Notes under the pieces: generated by a model
What the model saw: only the letters and a program-made list of their open reading frames with translations
The model's database searches: none
Told to the model about the DNA's origin: nothing
Made by a program: the position numbers and the translations under genes
NCBI GenBank assembly: GCA_965153355.1
Contig: OZ231127.1
Coordinates: 20,460,001 to 20,524,000 of the forward strand
Source of the DNA: Flaccisagitta enflata
Taxonomy: Eukaryota; Chaetognatha; Sagittoidea; Aphragmophora
DNA: 64,000 nt
Direction: 5' to 3'
In this document: piece after piece, positions 22,563 through 36,660 of the stretch
Numbering within the stretch: position 1 is the stretch's first letter
Layout: every line of letters begins with the position of its first letter

Positions 22563-23832
22563 CAGGCCTGAGCGATTGTATTGTGTATTGGTATTGGGTT
22601 TACAATATTCTTGTGTATTGGGTTTTCCCAATACATGAAGCTGATTTTGTAATTTTTCCAAAACAATACAATACTATCAAATCAAATCAAATCAAATCAA
22701 ATCAACAGTCTATTTCCCCAAACGGGCATTGAAGTGACACAGCAGCGTCAATATGGTGGGTGGGGGAGGACCATACAAAAGCCTTGATGATCAGGGGCAG
22801 AATCAAATCACAATAGAATAGACAACCGGGCGACCGGCTTGTCCCTGTTGGCCCTCATAAGGTAGGGCTCACCATAGAACAAAGGCACGGAAACAACAAA
22901 GGAGAGCAACGCACGAGTACATTCAATGGTAAAAGCATCAGTAATCAGACGGTAATACCACAAATGAACATGAGAGCAACGTACGAGTACGTTTAAGTGT
23001 AAAAACATGAAAAACCGCGAAAATCATTAACATCAAACCCGTGACACATGCGCCCCCTTTCTTCTTTTTCCTTTCTCTTTTCTCTTTTCTCTTTTCTTTC
23101 TCTTTTTCTTTTCTCTTTTCTCTTTTCTTTCTCTTTCTCCTTACTATACAATATTAAAAAAAAAAAATAATCCAAGGAGGGAAAAAATAAACAAGAGAAA
23201 AACTGAAGAGGAAAAGCATTCAAAGGACTGAGGGAGAAGGTGAGAGATAAAAAAAGAAAAGGAGGATTTATTGAAAGTAAAAATGAATAAAGAAACAAAC
23301 AAACAAACAAACAAACAAAAATAAAAAAAAGCAAATCAGATGGACAAAAAAGAAACAAATAGAAAAGTGTAACAAAAAACACAAATGATAAAAACAAAAA
23401 CAAAATATAAAATAGATTTTTTTATTAAAATATAAAAGATAAAATAAGATATTCAGTTCTTCTTATCCAACTAAATATACATATAATAATCAAAATTATT
23501 ATGTTTATATATATGATAATCACAATTATTATGTTTGTTTTTTTTTCAAATTATTTATACATTATTTAACTATAATCATTTCTAATATATATTACTTTTT
23601 AATATTACTACTAAATATTACCATTACCATTTCTGCTTGATATTGCTGCATAATACTTAATATTGAAACTATATATAGTTATATGTATATCATATTGTAT
23701 TGTTCGCTATGATAATGTATTGTATACAATTCTAATGAATATTGTATTGTATTGTTATTGTATTGTATTGTCCCAATACTTGAAAGTATTGTATTGGTAT
23801 AGTTGACAAAAATGCTATATAGCTCAGGCCTG
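22563..23832 (+). mobile_element. hAT-like non-autonomous element, 1270 bp
   Basis: Termini CAGGCCTGAGC and GCTCAGGCCTG are perfect 11-bp inverted repeats (the right one with one intervening A). Exact 8-bp target duplication TTTACCAC at 22555-22562 and 23833-23840. Subterminal GTATTG repeats occur at both ends; an (AAATC)n run lies at about 22677-22706 and AT-rich filler from 23400. Same family as the two copies at 31883 and 33682. No transposase frame. Confidence 0.92.
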
Positions 23833-23840
23833 TTTACCAC

Positions 23841-24160
23841 GTCTGTGTTCCCTTGCCTTCCCTTGTTTTGTCATGCACTGTTTTTATTGTTTTTGCTCTG
23901 TCATGCCCTTTCATGTCACTTCTTTTATGCCCTTTTATGTCACTCCCTCGTATGTCACTCCTTCCTAATCCTATGGACCGCATCTCCCATTTTCTTTTTA
24001 TGCTTGGTCCTGCTTTGTCTTGCCATGCCTTGTCTTTCATAGTCTTACCCTGCACTATTTTCATTGTTTTGCCTGGTCATGCCTTACCATGTCCTACCTT
24101 GCCATTCCTATTTACCACGTCTGCCTTACCAAACAGTGGCCTTCCCTTGCCTCTCCCTTT
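23841..24160. other. No gene; TGYCATGCC-rich sequence
   Basis: Loosely repetitive C/T-rich sequence with many CATGCC, TTGTC and CACTCC motifs; open frames are compositional. Confidence 0.4.
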
Positions 24161-24162
24161 TT

Positions 24163-24706
24163 GGGCAGCGGCCCCAAAGGGCCGATGTCCTGTAGGACAC
24201 AGGGGGGAATTTCGAGACGTCCGTCCTTCCGTCCTTCCGTCCTTCCGTCCTTCTGTCCCCCCCCCTTGGCCATCGAAGCCTCAATTCTGCAGTCTCAGGC
24301 CTGATTTTGGCCCCCTGAGCCATCAAATTAGCCCTTTCAGACCTCAATTTAGCCCTTGAGAGATCAAATCAGCTCTTCGGACCTCATATATGCCCTCAAG
24401 ACCGCAAATCAGCCCTCCAGACCTCAAATCAGCCCTTCAGGCCTCAAATCAAACCTTCAGGCCGCAAATTTGTCCTCTAGGCCTCAAGCCTGCCCCCCAA
24501 ACCTCAAATCTGCTACTTTGGGCTAAATCTTGCCATCCCAACTTCAAATCTGCCTCAGGACGTCTCGAAATTCACCCCTGTGTCCTACAGGACATCGGCC
24601 CTTTGGGGCCGCTGCCCTGCTCTCACTCCACTACTTAACTTGATCACTCCAGCAGGGCATCGGGTACCGCTGACCATGTGCGATCCTTGGATGACTAGTT
24701 TACCAC
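24163..24706 (-). mobile_element. Composite element, well-preserved copy 3
   Basis: Read on plus: TTTTTGGGCAGCGGCCCC, AAAGGGCCGATGTCCTGTAG, GACACAGGGGGGAATTTCG, GACGTCCGTCCTTCC; core at about 24262-24555 of 20-bp units (CCCTCCAGACCTCAAATCAG type); inverse arm GGACGTCTCGAAATTCACCC, CTGTGTCCTACAGGACATCG, GCCCTTTGGGGCCGCTGCCC; then GCAGGGCATCGGGTACCGCT, GACCATGTGCGATCCTTGG and ATGACTAG, the terminal hairpin end. The inner arms are inverted over about 65 bp. Confidence 0.88.
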
Positions 24707-24960
24707 ATACTGTTTACCTTTACCTTTCCTACCATGTCCTAACTTACCTTCCCCATTAACCACTTCCCCTTTTCTTTTACCTTTCAAACCACGCCCCTCT
24801 TTATAGTATCGTGCATAAAGGTCTAAAACCTGCCATGCCGGTTAGTCGCTCCATCCACTCATCAATGCGTCCGTATCACTCAGCTTTTTTGGCGTTTATG
24901 GGCGGTTTTTGCTCCACACCTCTTGTCAAACTCCAAATGTTTGAAAAGCCCATTTATCAA

Positions 24961-25160
24961 TTTTTAGTCGCGTGCACGCGACTCTACAACCCGCTTTATC
25001 CATCGGTTGGTTGGTTGGTCGGTCGGTCGGTCAGTTGGTCATGTTTTACTATTTTTATGATTTTTTTTTTCCACTGCTCCTGCCTAAATGGTCTAGTGAC
25101 CTCAAATATGGCCCCTGCCCAACTGCACGCGACTTCCGTAGCCGTGTATCCGGCCTTGTT
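24961..25160 (+). mobile_element. Stem-loop element, full copy E
   Basis: Hairpin AGTCGCGTGCACGCGACT (24966-24983, a perfect 18-bp palindrome), CTCTACAACCCGCTTTATCC, GGTCGGTCGG stretch, CTGCTCCTGCCTAAATGG, GCCCCTGCCCAACT, far arm GCACGCGACT (25125-25134), TCCGTAGCCGTGTATCCGGC. Confidence 0.87.
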
Positions 25161-25563
25161 TTCTATAAAACAACAGAATCTACGATATACCTCATACCTG
25201 GGAGGGTTAGAACAAAGCAATCAATACTCCAGCACTGATACTACAAAACTACAAAACTACAAAAGCATTATTTTCGCGAGGACGTTAAGTTAGCTATTCG
25301 CGGTAACACTTGTATTTCATCTTTCATTACAAATCTCATTCTTTTACTTGCGGGTTTATAGATTTCCTATCAAATTCAAAATGATTTAAGAAAAAATTAC
25401 CATCATATCAAGGAAGACAACCATAACTAATATGACATCCATAACTTCATCATTCTAATTCTGCATAGAGATGGAATGCCAAGAGAAAAGTTTTTTTTTT
25501 TTTTTTTCACTTTTATGCGATTCCAATAAAAATGTCCTTATTGAAAGCCTTGGATATGAAATA
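25161..25563. other. No gene seen
   Basis: AT-rich unique sequence with a T-run at 25491-25507. Confidence 0.4.
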
Positions 25564-25690
25564 GATGGTCATCCAAACATCGCACATGGTCAGCGTTACC
25601 CGATGCCCCGCTTCATGTGATGCAGTAAAGCATTGAGAAGAGAGCGGAGCAGTGTTTTCAAAAATTCAATGTCCTGCAAAATAGAATGAT
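25564..25690 (+). mobile_element. Composite element left-end fragment
   Basis: GGTCATCCAAACATCGCACA, TGGTCAGCGTTACCCGATGC, then degraded inner-arm sequence with ATGTCCTGCAAAATAG. Confidence 0.6.
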
Positions 25691-25909
25691 GATTTCTCTT
25701 CCCCTCCCTAGGATAATGGTCTAGAATTGAGCGTAAGAGGCCAAGATTTGTCTAGCTTGGCCAGAGTCAAACCATCTAACAACTCAAAACGCTAGGATTA
25801 AACTTTTTGGGCTAAAAATGGGCTCAGCAGAGCAAACTACTTCCCTCAGGCCTGAAAAGACTGAAGGGACGTCTAAGAGGGCCATCTAGAAGAACAAATT
25901 TGAGGCTTG
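25691..25909. other. Decayed composite core
   Basis: Irregular GAGG/GGCC-rich sequence (CCTCAGGCCTGAAAAG, GGGCCATCTAGAAG) resembling a mutated minisatellite core; no gene. Confidence 0.35.
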
Positions 25910-25910
25910 A

Positions 25911-26134
25911 ACAGGTCGCCCAAGGGCAATATGTGGTCAGCAATACCCGTTGCCCTGGTTTGCATGCGGCCCAGAAGAGGACAAAGTCTTGTAGAACACA
26001 GGGGGACTTTTGTTCGCCCGTCTGTTCGTATGATACCTTAGAGGGCTGGTTTCAGGCCTGAAAGGGCTGGTTTGAGGACTGAGAGGGCTGGTTCAAGGTC
26101 TGGGAGAGCTGGTTTGAGGCCAGAAAGAGTTGAC
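25911..26134 (+). mobile_element. Composite element copy 4, right side lost
   Basis: Left end GAACAGGTCGCCCAAGGGC, AATATGTGGTCAGCAATACC, GTCTTGTAGAACACAGGGGG; core units GAGAGGGCTGGTTTGAGG to about 26132, then the sequence passes straight into an AAC/ACG microsatellite instead of a right arm. Confidence 0.75.
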
Positions 26135-26139
26135 AACAA

Positions 26140-26203
<64 letters not shown>

Positions 26204-26213
26204 CACGACCACG

Positions 26214-26256
<43 letters not shown>

Positions 26257-26642
26257 AAACAACAGTAAAACAATAACAACAAACAAAAACAACAACAACA
26301 CAACAGCAAAACAATAACAACAACAACAATAATAACAATAACAACAATAACAACAACAACAATAACAACAATTCAACAACAACAATAAAATAATAATAAT
26401 AAATAAACAACAACAACAATAATAATAACAATAACAACAATAACTACAACAATATTAATAACTAAGACAACTGCAACAACATAAACATTAATATAACAAA
26501 GCTAACAACAACAACAACAACAACAACAACAATAATAACAACAACAAAACAACAACAATAAATAACAACAATAAATAATAACAAATAAATAACAAAAACC
26601 ACAACAACAACAACAATAAACAACAACAATAACAACAACATC
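26135..26642. repeat. (ACGACA)n, (AAC)n and (AAT/AAC)n mosaic
   Basis: (CAACGA)n at 26145-26212, (AAC)n from 26213, then AAC/AAT/ATA mixtures to 26642, about 500 bp almost without G on plus. Confidence 0.96.
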
Positions 26643-26706
26643 AACCATGAGTTGCTGAAGACGTAAATTAGAATTCCAATTAGTCAAGGTGCCATCTCAC
26701 TTATGT

Positions 26707-26708
<2 letters not shown>

Positions 26709-26802
<94 letters not shown>
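26709..26802. repeat. (CT)n microsatellite
   Basis: About 46 CT units. Confidence 0.97.
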
Positions 26803-26804
<2 letters not shown>

Positions 26805-27065
26805 TCTCTCCCTGCAGGCGCGCCGAGTAGGATGGGCGTTTGGCCAGACATTGACAGCCTCTTGCCTCAAAAAAAGGGAGATCAGTTCCCCTTAGAAAAG
26901 AAGAAGAAGAAGGCCCTACTCATAGTCTCTCAAAGGCTTTAGAGCGAAGGATAAAAGATCAAGATGGTGCAAGGTTGTGGTCAATCAGTCATTGGTAATG
27001 ACGAAAAAAGAACCGAATGTTTAATGCGTCCAATCGGAAAGGCAACATAATTATGTTAACAAAAA

Positions 27066-27069
27066 CATC

Positions 27070-27152
<83 letters not shown>

Positions 27153-27437
27153 CGACAATGACAATAAACAACAACAACAATAACAACACCACCACCAACA
27201 AATAACAACAATAAACAACAACGACAATAATAAATAAATAATAATAAATAAACAACTTACCGTAATAACAACAATAATAAATAATAAATAACAATAACAA
27301 TAACAATAATAATAATAATAATAATAAATTACAACAACAATAATAAATAACAATAATAATAACAATAATAATAACAATAACAATAATAACAATAATAATA
27401 ACAAATAATAACAATAATAACAATAATAACAATAAAA
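27066..27437. repeat. (AAC)n/(AAT)n microsatellite mosaic
   Basis: A clean (AAC)n core at 27068-27151, followed by AAC/AAT/AATAAC mixtures to 27437. Confidence 0.96.
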
Positions 27438-27510
27438 TACAACAAAGCAACGGTAGCCTTTGCGTCTGTTCCTCCGTTTGTCGCTGTCTTTGTGTTGGTA
27501 GCTGTTTGTT

Positions 27511-27512
<2 letters not shown>

Positions 27513-27562
<50 letters not shown>
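27513..27562. repeat. (CT)n microsatellite
   Basis: About 24 CT units. Confidence 0.95.
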
Positions 27563-27566
<4 letters not shown>

Positions 27567-27814
27567 TCTCTGTTCCTTGTGACAATTCATTGTTTTCCCA
27601 AATCTGTGTAGAGAAAAGAGAAGAAGGAGAACAAGGTCATTAGACCTAAGTTGCGTGCGTCAGCACCTTCAAAAAAAGTCAGGCAGACAGACAGAAAAAC
27701 ATTTTTTTTCAAAAGGATATTTGAAATAGCCCTTTTACTCCTCCAACTTTCTTTTCTACTATTAGGAGACATAAAACACGCAATTAGAAGCCTTTAACAG
27801 GACTTCGTGACAGA

Positions 27815-27893
27815 TGGATGGACTGATCGATGGACGGACTGATGGACGGACCGAAAAGTGGCATATAGAGTCGCGTAGCACACGACGGAAAAA
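27815..27893 (-). mobile_element. Stem-loop element fragment, hairpin end
   Basis: GATGGACGGACTGATGGACG tetranucleotides, then GCATATAGAGTCGCG and TAGCACACGAC (27869-27886), A-run. The hairpin is slightly decayed and the far end absent. Confidence 0.6.
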
Positions 27894-28410
27894 ACATTTA
27901 ATTTGTCTCTTAGTTGGGCCCCAGCATGGCTCAGCATGGGACCGGTGCAGCAGCTGAAAAATATAAGCGGAGGGGGGCAAAAATACCGGGTCGAGGGGGC
28001 GCCGTGTCGCACAGCGTGCCTAATGTAAAGATAGATGATATTAATGAGTCAAAATAGATTCATTGACTAAAGACACAACTTTACAAAAACAGCACATGGG
28101 ATCACATTCACAATGGTAAAGCTTGAATTGATGCTGGGACAGCTTATGAAGCTGGTGAAACCAACTGTAACCTGATTTCATTTTTCAACCAACACACAAA
28201 TCTAATCTACAGACTACAGTATTTCAAAACTCCCGCAAAAATCATGCATCGGGTCTTTAAAAAGATGTTGAAATAAGCGAATATAACAAACTTCACAGGA
28301 TTTTATCAACATATGCTCTACTGTATTTGAGTTCATAGAAAAGTGGCATGATCATGCTCATGCGTAATATGCAAAGAATCTTGATTTTCCTGATTTTCAT
28401 CAGCGCACGC
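27894..28410. other. No gene seen
   Basis: Unique sequence; GGCCCCAGCATGGCTCAGCA at about 27917 has no family I recognise. Confidence 0.4.
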
Positions 28411-28411
28411 G

Positions 28412-28463
28412 CACTGTGCGCTGTGCACTGTGCACTGTGCACTGTGCACTGTGCACTGTGCCT
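28412..28463. repeat. 7-bp minisatellite ACTGTGC
   Basis: About seven units of ACTGTGC (first as GCTGTGC). Confidence 0.93.
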
Positions 28464-28633
28464 CGGCTTCGCGGAAAGACGGCGTAAAAAGCGAGTTGAA
28501 CGCGTCAAACAAAAACAATGAGGAAAGCCACGACGTAGGCAGAATATAAACCCCAATGATTGGAAAGTTACGTTTTATCGGTTTTACTCGCGGTAACAAC
28601 ATGCATGCTTCGGTCGGTATCGCGACCGCAACA

Positions 28634-28950
28634 TTTTTAGTCGCGTGCTACGCGACTCTACAACCCGCTTTGTCGGTCCGTCGTATCTGCCGGTCTGTTC
28701 GTCTGTCGGTCTGTCGTCGCCGTCTGTCCGTCTGCCGGTCTGTCTGCCCGTCTGCCTGTCTGTCTGCCTGTTCGTTCGTCTGTCTGTCTCGTTCGTCTCG
28801 TCCGTCCGTCGTCCGTCTGTCGTGGGTCTGTCCGCGTACTTTACTTTTTTGTGGTTTTGCGGTTTTTGGCCTCACTGCTCCTGCCCAAATGATATGGTGA
28901 CCTCAATTACAGCCCCTGACCACCCGCACGCGACTGGGGTAGCCTTGTTT
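28634..28950 (+). mobile_element. Stem-loop element, full copy F, expanded tetranucleotide core
   Basis: Hairpin AGTCGCGTGCTACGCGACT (28639-28657), CTCTACAACCCGCTTTGTCG, then about 160 bp of GTCTGTCC/GTCTGCC repeats, CACTGCTCCTGCCCAAATG, GCCCCTGACCACCC, far arm GCACGCGACT (28926-28935), GGGGTAGCCTTGTTTT. The tetranucleotide core is far longer than in copies A, B and E. Confidence 0.87.
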
Positions 28951-29264
28951 TTCGCGTTTGTGCAGCTATTTTGCACTTGTGAAATAATAATGGCGACTGT
29001 TGAGGATGTCTTGTTTACAAAAGAAGGGTCCTTCCTCGCTTGAAATCATCTCGTTATCTCATTGCTAGACAGGGAAAGTGAAGATTTTCATGGGCAAGAA
29101 TCCTGCTTCTTCAGCTAGAAGAAGGCCAAGAGATGTCCAATAGATGCGTCCTCTTTAGATGAAAAATATTATGATACAAAATATCAAGATATCAATATAT
29201 TAAGATATTATGATGTGAGAATTTAAAGATACAGAGATAAAGAGAAAAATATAAGCTGATTCTT
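28951..29264. other. No gene seen
   Basis: Contains ATAGATGCGTCCTCTTTAGA at 29142-29161, a possible stem-loop start fragment. Confidence 0.4.
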
Positions 29265-29416
29265 CCCTCAACCCCCCCCCCGCCTCCCGACCCTCCCCCC
29301 GCCCCTCCCCCACACGCCTCCCCACCCCCCTCCCCACGCCACCCCGCCCCCTACGCCTCCCCACCCCCCCTTACGCCTCCCCAACCCCCACGCCTTCCCA
29401 CCCCCCCCCATGCCTC
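29265..29416. repeat. C-rich tract
   Basis: Repeated CCTCCCCACCCCCC and CCCCACGCC blocks, almost free of G on plus. Four or more runs of at least four C would allow i-motif on plus and G-quadruplex on minus. Confidence 0.9.
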
Positions 29417-29429
29417 ATCCTCACACAGA

Positions 29430-29760
29430 GAAATGAAGGGACTTGGAGAGACATGGGAAGATATGGAGAGACATGAAGAGACATGAGGAAACATGAGGAG
29501 ACATAGGAGACATAAAGAGGCATGAGAAATAAGAGGAATAAGAGACATAAGAGACCTAAGAGACCTATGAGACATAAGAGCTATATGAGACATAAGAGAT
29601 ATAGGAGACATAACATAAGAGACATATAGGAGACATAGGAGACATATAGGAGACGTAAGAGACATATAGGTGACAAAAGAGACAAAAGAGACATAAGAGA
29701 CATAAGAGACATAAGAGACATAAGTAATATTGGAGACAAGAAGAGACATGAAGAGAAATG
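29430..29760. repeat. Purine-rich GAGACATAA minisatellite
   Basis: Degenerate 9-15 bp units of GAGACATAA / GAGACATATAG, clean (GAGACATAA)n near 29680-29720. Confidence 0.9.
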
Positions 29761-29804
29761 AAGAGAAAACCTTGAAAATCATGATTTGAAATTTTCGTGT
29801 TACG

Positions 29805-29805
<1 letters not shown>

Positions 29806-29856
<51 letters not shown>

Positions 29857-29857
29857 T
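29806..29857. repeat. (CAGA)n microsatellite with stem-loop end
   Basis: About 12 CAGA units, followed at 29858-29899 by GACCAAGGGACACACCCTC, TTATAGGACGCATCTTAAAA, the reverse of the GATGCGTCC stem-loop start. The tetranucleotide lies where the element carries its GTCTGTCC stretch. Confidence 0.85.
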
Positions 29858-29904
29858 TCAGACCAAGGGACACACCCTCTTATAGGACGCATCTTAAAAC
29901 GGGA

Positions 29905-30384
29905 ATCGGCTAAAGGCTACCTAAATGTTGCTGTTTGATAATGATATGTGTTCAGCAGCTTCATAGCTACTTTGTATAAAAAGATACAAATCATAACACC
30001 ATTAGATCGACTTCACTGACAAATACTTACATGATGCGTCATACACTCACTCCACTGTGAAAAACGGACTCAAGAGTTTCACTTCCCCACGCTATTATTG
30101 CTGCCTTTCTTTCTCTCTTTTTTTTTCGGTCTGTCTGTTTTTCTTTCTTTTCTTTTTTCATTCATTCTGTCTTTTTTAATCTTCGCTTGTTTTCCTTTCC
30201 TTTCCATTTCTTAGTTTTGTTTAAATTGTCTCTCTCTCTGATTCATTCTAATTTTCCTTTTTTCTCTCTATGATTTTTACTTTTCTTTTTCTTTTTTTTT
30301 TCCCTTCCACCAAGTGAGCGTGAGTGTGAACCAATCTCCATGTGGTCAACTGCATTTCCCTTTCTCTCGCTTTCCAAATTTTTT
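29905..30384. other. No gene; T-rich flank of the 52-bp array
   Basis: Unique sequence grading into T/TC-rich sequence at 30100-30300. No supported exon. Confidence 0.4.
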
Positions 30385-31882
30385 TTAACCATGGACTGAC
30401 CATGGTCTGTCTCTATCTCTTTCTCTGTATGACTGACTAACCATGGACTGACCATGGTCTGTCTCTATCTCTTTCTCTGTATGACTGACTAACCATGGAC
30501 TGACCATGGTCTGTCTCTATCTCTTTCTCTGTATGACTGACTTACCATGGACTGACCATGGTCTGTCTCTATCTCTTTCTCTGTATGACTGACTAACCAT
30601 GGACTGACCATGGTCTGTCTCTATTTCTTTCTCTGTATGACTGACTAACCATGGACTGACCATGGTCTGTCTCTATCTCTTTCTCTGTATGACTGACTAA
30701 CCATGGACTGACCATGGTCTGTCTCTATCTCTTTCTCTGTATGACTGACTAACCATGGTCTGTCTCTATCTCTTTCTCTGTATGACTGACTAACCATGGA
30801 CTGACCATGGTCTGTCTCTATCTCTTTCTCTGTATGACTGACTAACCATGGACTGACCATGGTCTGTCTCTATCTCTTTCTCTGTATGACTGACTAACCA
30901 TGGACTGACCATGGTCTGTCTCTATCTCTTTCTCTGTATGACTGACTAACCATGGACTGACCATGGTCTGTCTCTATCTCTTACTCTGTATGACGGACTA
31001 ACCATGGACTGACCATGGTCTGTCTCTATCTCTTTCCCTGTATGACTGACTAACCATGGACTGACCATGGTCTGTCTCTATCTCTTTCTCTGTATGACTG
31101 ACTAACCATGTACTGACCATGGTCTGTCTCTATCTGTTTCTCTGTAACACTGACTAACCATGGACTGACCATGGTCTGTCTCCATCTCTTTCTCTGTATG
31201 ACTGACTAACCATGGACTGACCATGGTCTGTCTCTATCTCTTTCTCTGTATGACTGACTAACCATGGACTGACCATGGTCTGTCTCTATCTCTTTCTCTG
31301 TATGACTGACTAACCATGGACTGACCATGGTCTGTCTCTATCTCTTTCTCTGTATGACTGACTAACCATGGACTGACCATGGTCTGTCTCTATCTCTTTC
31401 TCTGTATGACTGACTAACCATTGACTTACCATGGTCTGTCTCTATCTCTTTCTCTGTATGACTGACTAACCATGGACTGACCATGGTCTGTCTCTATTTC
31501 TTTCTCTGTATGTCTGACTAACCATGGACTGACCATGGTCTGTCTCTATCTCTTTCTCTGTATGACTGACTAACCATGGACTGACCATGGTCTGTCTCTA
31601 TCTCTTTCTCTGTATGACTGACTAACCATGAACTGACCATGGTCTGTCTCTATCTCTATCTCTGTATGACTGACTAACCATGGACTGACTATGGTCTGTC
31701 TCTATCTCTTTCTCTGTATGACTGACTAACCATGGACTGACCATGGTCTGTCTCTATCTCTTTCTCTGTATGACTGACTAACCATGGTCTGTCTCTATCT
31801 CTTTCTCTGTATGACTGACTAACCATGGACTGACCATGGTCTGTCTCTATCTCTTTCTCTGTATGACTGACTAACCATGGAC

Positions 31883-32806
<924 letters not shown>

Positions 32807-33681
32807 CCATGGACTGACCATGGTCTGTCTCTATCTCTTTCTCTGTATGACTGACTAACCATGGACTGACCATGGTCTGTCTCTATCTCTTTCTCTGTAT
32901 GACTGACTAACCATGGACTGACCATGGTCTGTCTCTATCTCTTTCTCTGTATGACTGACTAACCATGGACTGACAATGGTCTGTCTTTATCTCTTTCTCT
33001 GTATGAATGACTAACCATGGACTGACCATGGTCTGTCTCTATCTCTTTCTCTGTATGACTGACTAACCATGGACTGACCATGGTCTGTCTCTATCTCTTT
33101 CTCTGTATGACTGACTAACCATGGACTGACCATGGTCTGTCTCTATCTCTTTCTCTGTATGACTGACTAACCATGGACTGACTATGGTCTGTCTCTATCT
33201 CTTTCTCTGTATGACTGACTAACCATTGACTACCATATCTGTCTTCATTCTTCTCTGTATGATCTGATCAACCATGGATCATTCATGGTCTGTCTCTACT
33301 TTTCTGTAAGATTGACTAAACATGGACTTGACTGATGGTCTGTCTCTATTCTTTTCTGTATGACTGACTAAATCATGGACTGATGCTGTCTCTATCTTCT
33401 TCTGTATGACTGACTCAACCATGAACTGACATGGTCTGTCTCATTCCTTTTCTTCTGTATGACTGATCAACTATGGACTGACCATGTCTGCTCCTTTATC
33501 TCTTTCTCTCTGTATGACTGATCAACCATGACTGACCATGGTCTGCTCCCTTATCTTCTTTCTGTATGACTGACTAACCATGGTCTGTCTCCATCTTCTT
33601 TCTTCGTGTATGACTGACTAACCATGGACTGACCATGGTCTGTCTCTATCTCTTTCTCTGTATGACTGACTAACCATGGAC

Positions 33682-34682
<1,001 letters not shown>

Positions 34683-35140
34683 CCATGGACTGACCATGGT
34701 CTGTCTCTATCTCTTTCTCTGTATGACTGACTAACCATGGACTGACCATGGTCTGTCTCTATCTCTTTCTCTGTATGACTGACTAACCATGGACTGACCA
34801 TGGTCTGTCTCTATCTCTTTCTCTGTATGACTGACTAACCATGGACTGACCATGGTCTGTCTTATCTCTCTTTTCTGAGACTGACTGTAACCATGACTGA
34901 CCATGGTCTGTCTCTATTCTTTTCTATGATGACTGACTAACCATGGACTGAATATGGTCTGTCTTATCTTTTTTCTATGACTGACTAACCATGGACTGAC
35001 CATGGTCTGTCTCTATCTCTTTCTCTGTATGACTGACTAACCATGGACTGACCATGGTCTGTCTCTATCTCTTTCTCTGTATGACTGACTAACCATGGAC
35101 TGACCATGGTCTGTCTCTATCTCTTTCTCTGTATGACTGA

Positions 35141-35689
35141 CTGCTGTAAAGTGGCCCAGGGCCGGGACTAAATACCCTAAATCACTTTAGCTACCCAGTT
35201 AACTCTAATAACTACTCATCAATTAAGTTTCATACATGTAATGATATTAGTAACACAACTTACACAATTTACTATTCTTCTCTTGCCTTTACTTTGTACC
35301 TTTAACTAATGGATGGGGTTAACTAAACAACTAATACTAACTTATGACTATACAGTGGTTATTTTAAGTATGTGGAGGCAAATCATGAGTTTGGATATGC
35401 CAAAGGTTTTTGGAGTGAATGTTTTTAGCTAGAGCCAATTGTAGGTTGGGCTAAAGCAGAGTTTTTGTGTGCCAGAGGCAGAGTACAATGTGGAGGCGCC
35501 AATAAGTCCAAGGGTTGGACGAGGTTTTGTGTGTGTGACGAGGTCACGAGTTTTTAGGTGACAAGAATTAATTTACCAATTAATCATATAACGGAGAAAC
35601 ACGCATCACCTACGAAGGTTAAGCATGGAATGATTGCAATGTCTGGTGCGCCTCCTTTTATACCCATCCATGCCTAGGGCGTAGCCATG
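35141..35689. other. No gene; possible LTR-like left part
   Basis: Starts TGTAAAGTGGCCCAGGGCC directly after the array and carries CTTTTATACCCATCC near 35656. The region to about 36190 ends ATATCCCCGGGTAAGG. An old solo LTR is conceivable, but I find no direct flanking repeat. Confidence 0.25.
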
Positions 35690-36075
35690 ACGCTGGCGTC
35701 GCCATAGCGCTGTGTGAGCGTATGAATGCGCTGTGGGAGCGTATGAATACGCTGTGGAGCGTCTGGATACGCTGTGGAGCGTATTGATACGCTGTGGGGG
35801 CGTATCCACGACGTCCACGTCGCAAGACGCTGTGGGCGTGTCCACTACGCCCACGTCGCAAAGACGCTGGTGAGCGTATTGATACGCTGATGAGCGTATT
35901 GGTACGCTGAATGAGCGCATTGGGTGAGCGTATTGATACGCTGAATGAGCGTATTGATACGCTGATGAGCGTATTGATACGCTGAATGAGCGCATTGGGT
36001 GAGCGTATTGATACGCTGAAGGAGCGTATTGATACGCTGAATGAGCGTATTGATACGCTGAGCGTATTGATACGC
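35690..36075. repeat. Tandem array of short perfect palindromes
   Basis: From 35870 about ten units of AGCGTATTGATACGCTGAATG (20-22 bp); each contains AGCGTAT-TG-ATACGCT, a 7-bp perfect stem with a 2-base loop. Every third or so unit is replaced by GAGCGCATTGGGT. From 35690 related units carry GCTGTGGAGCGTAT, and 35800-35870 holds CCACGTCGCAAGACGCTG repeats. Confidence 0.92.
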
Positions 36076-36660
36076 TAAAGATGAAAATAACCACCAGATG
36101 GCTGGGAACTCCGACCAACGCAGATCAACAATTGACCAACGTAAAATAACCACCGCCTAACGGAAAAGCCCATCCCATATCTATAACATATCCCCGGGTA
36201 AGGTGCAAACTAAGGCAAGTAAAGATTACAATGCTTGGCATGGTGAGTTAAAACATGAGCAGCTGCCACCTGAGTTCAATGGGATCAGACTGACATTATT
36301 ACTGCAACAGACAATCAATATAATACATAAAATTAACAGTAACAATAATACAGAAAATTCATCAATCAACATTCAGCCCACCCTAATGTAGAATAATATT
36401 CAACGCCCATCCCCAAAATCCCTCATTATCCCCAGTTCTTCTTGCTTCTTATTCTTTGATCTTCCTGCTTCTTGTCCTTTCCAGGTCCGTTGCTGTCAAT
36501 AGGACCAGGACTTAGACCATGGCAGTTGATTGCCACCTTGGTTCTTCTCATTGTTGACATAGTATTTCACTATGAAAATTTTTTAATTGTTTTCATTGTT
36601 TTATTTTCTGTTTTAAGCCACTAGTTTTTATTGATTTTTGTAGTATTTATCAATTTTTGT
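36076..36660. other. No gene seen
   Basis: Unique sequence with a CT-rich patch at 36430-36485 ending TTTCCAG; the following bases could be an exon start but give no recognisable protein. Confidence 0.35.

Noticed and set aside
24811-25293. 160-codon open frame
   Set aside because: Most of it reads through the stem-loop element at 24961-25160; the same element frame appears in other copies and has no coding signature.
35141-36190. Solo LTR retrotransposon
   Set aside because: TG start and a TATA-like motif are present, but I find no matching flanking duplication, no second LTR and no internal coding.
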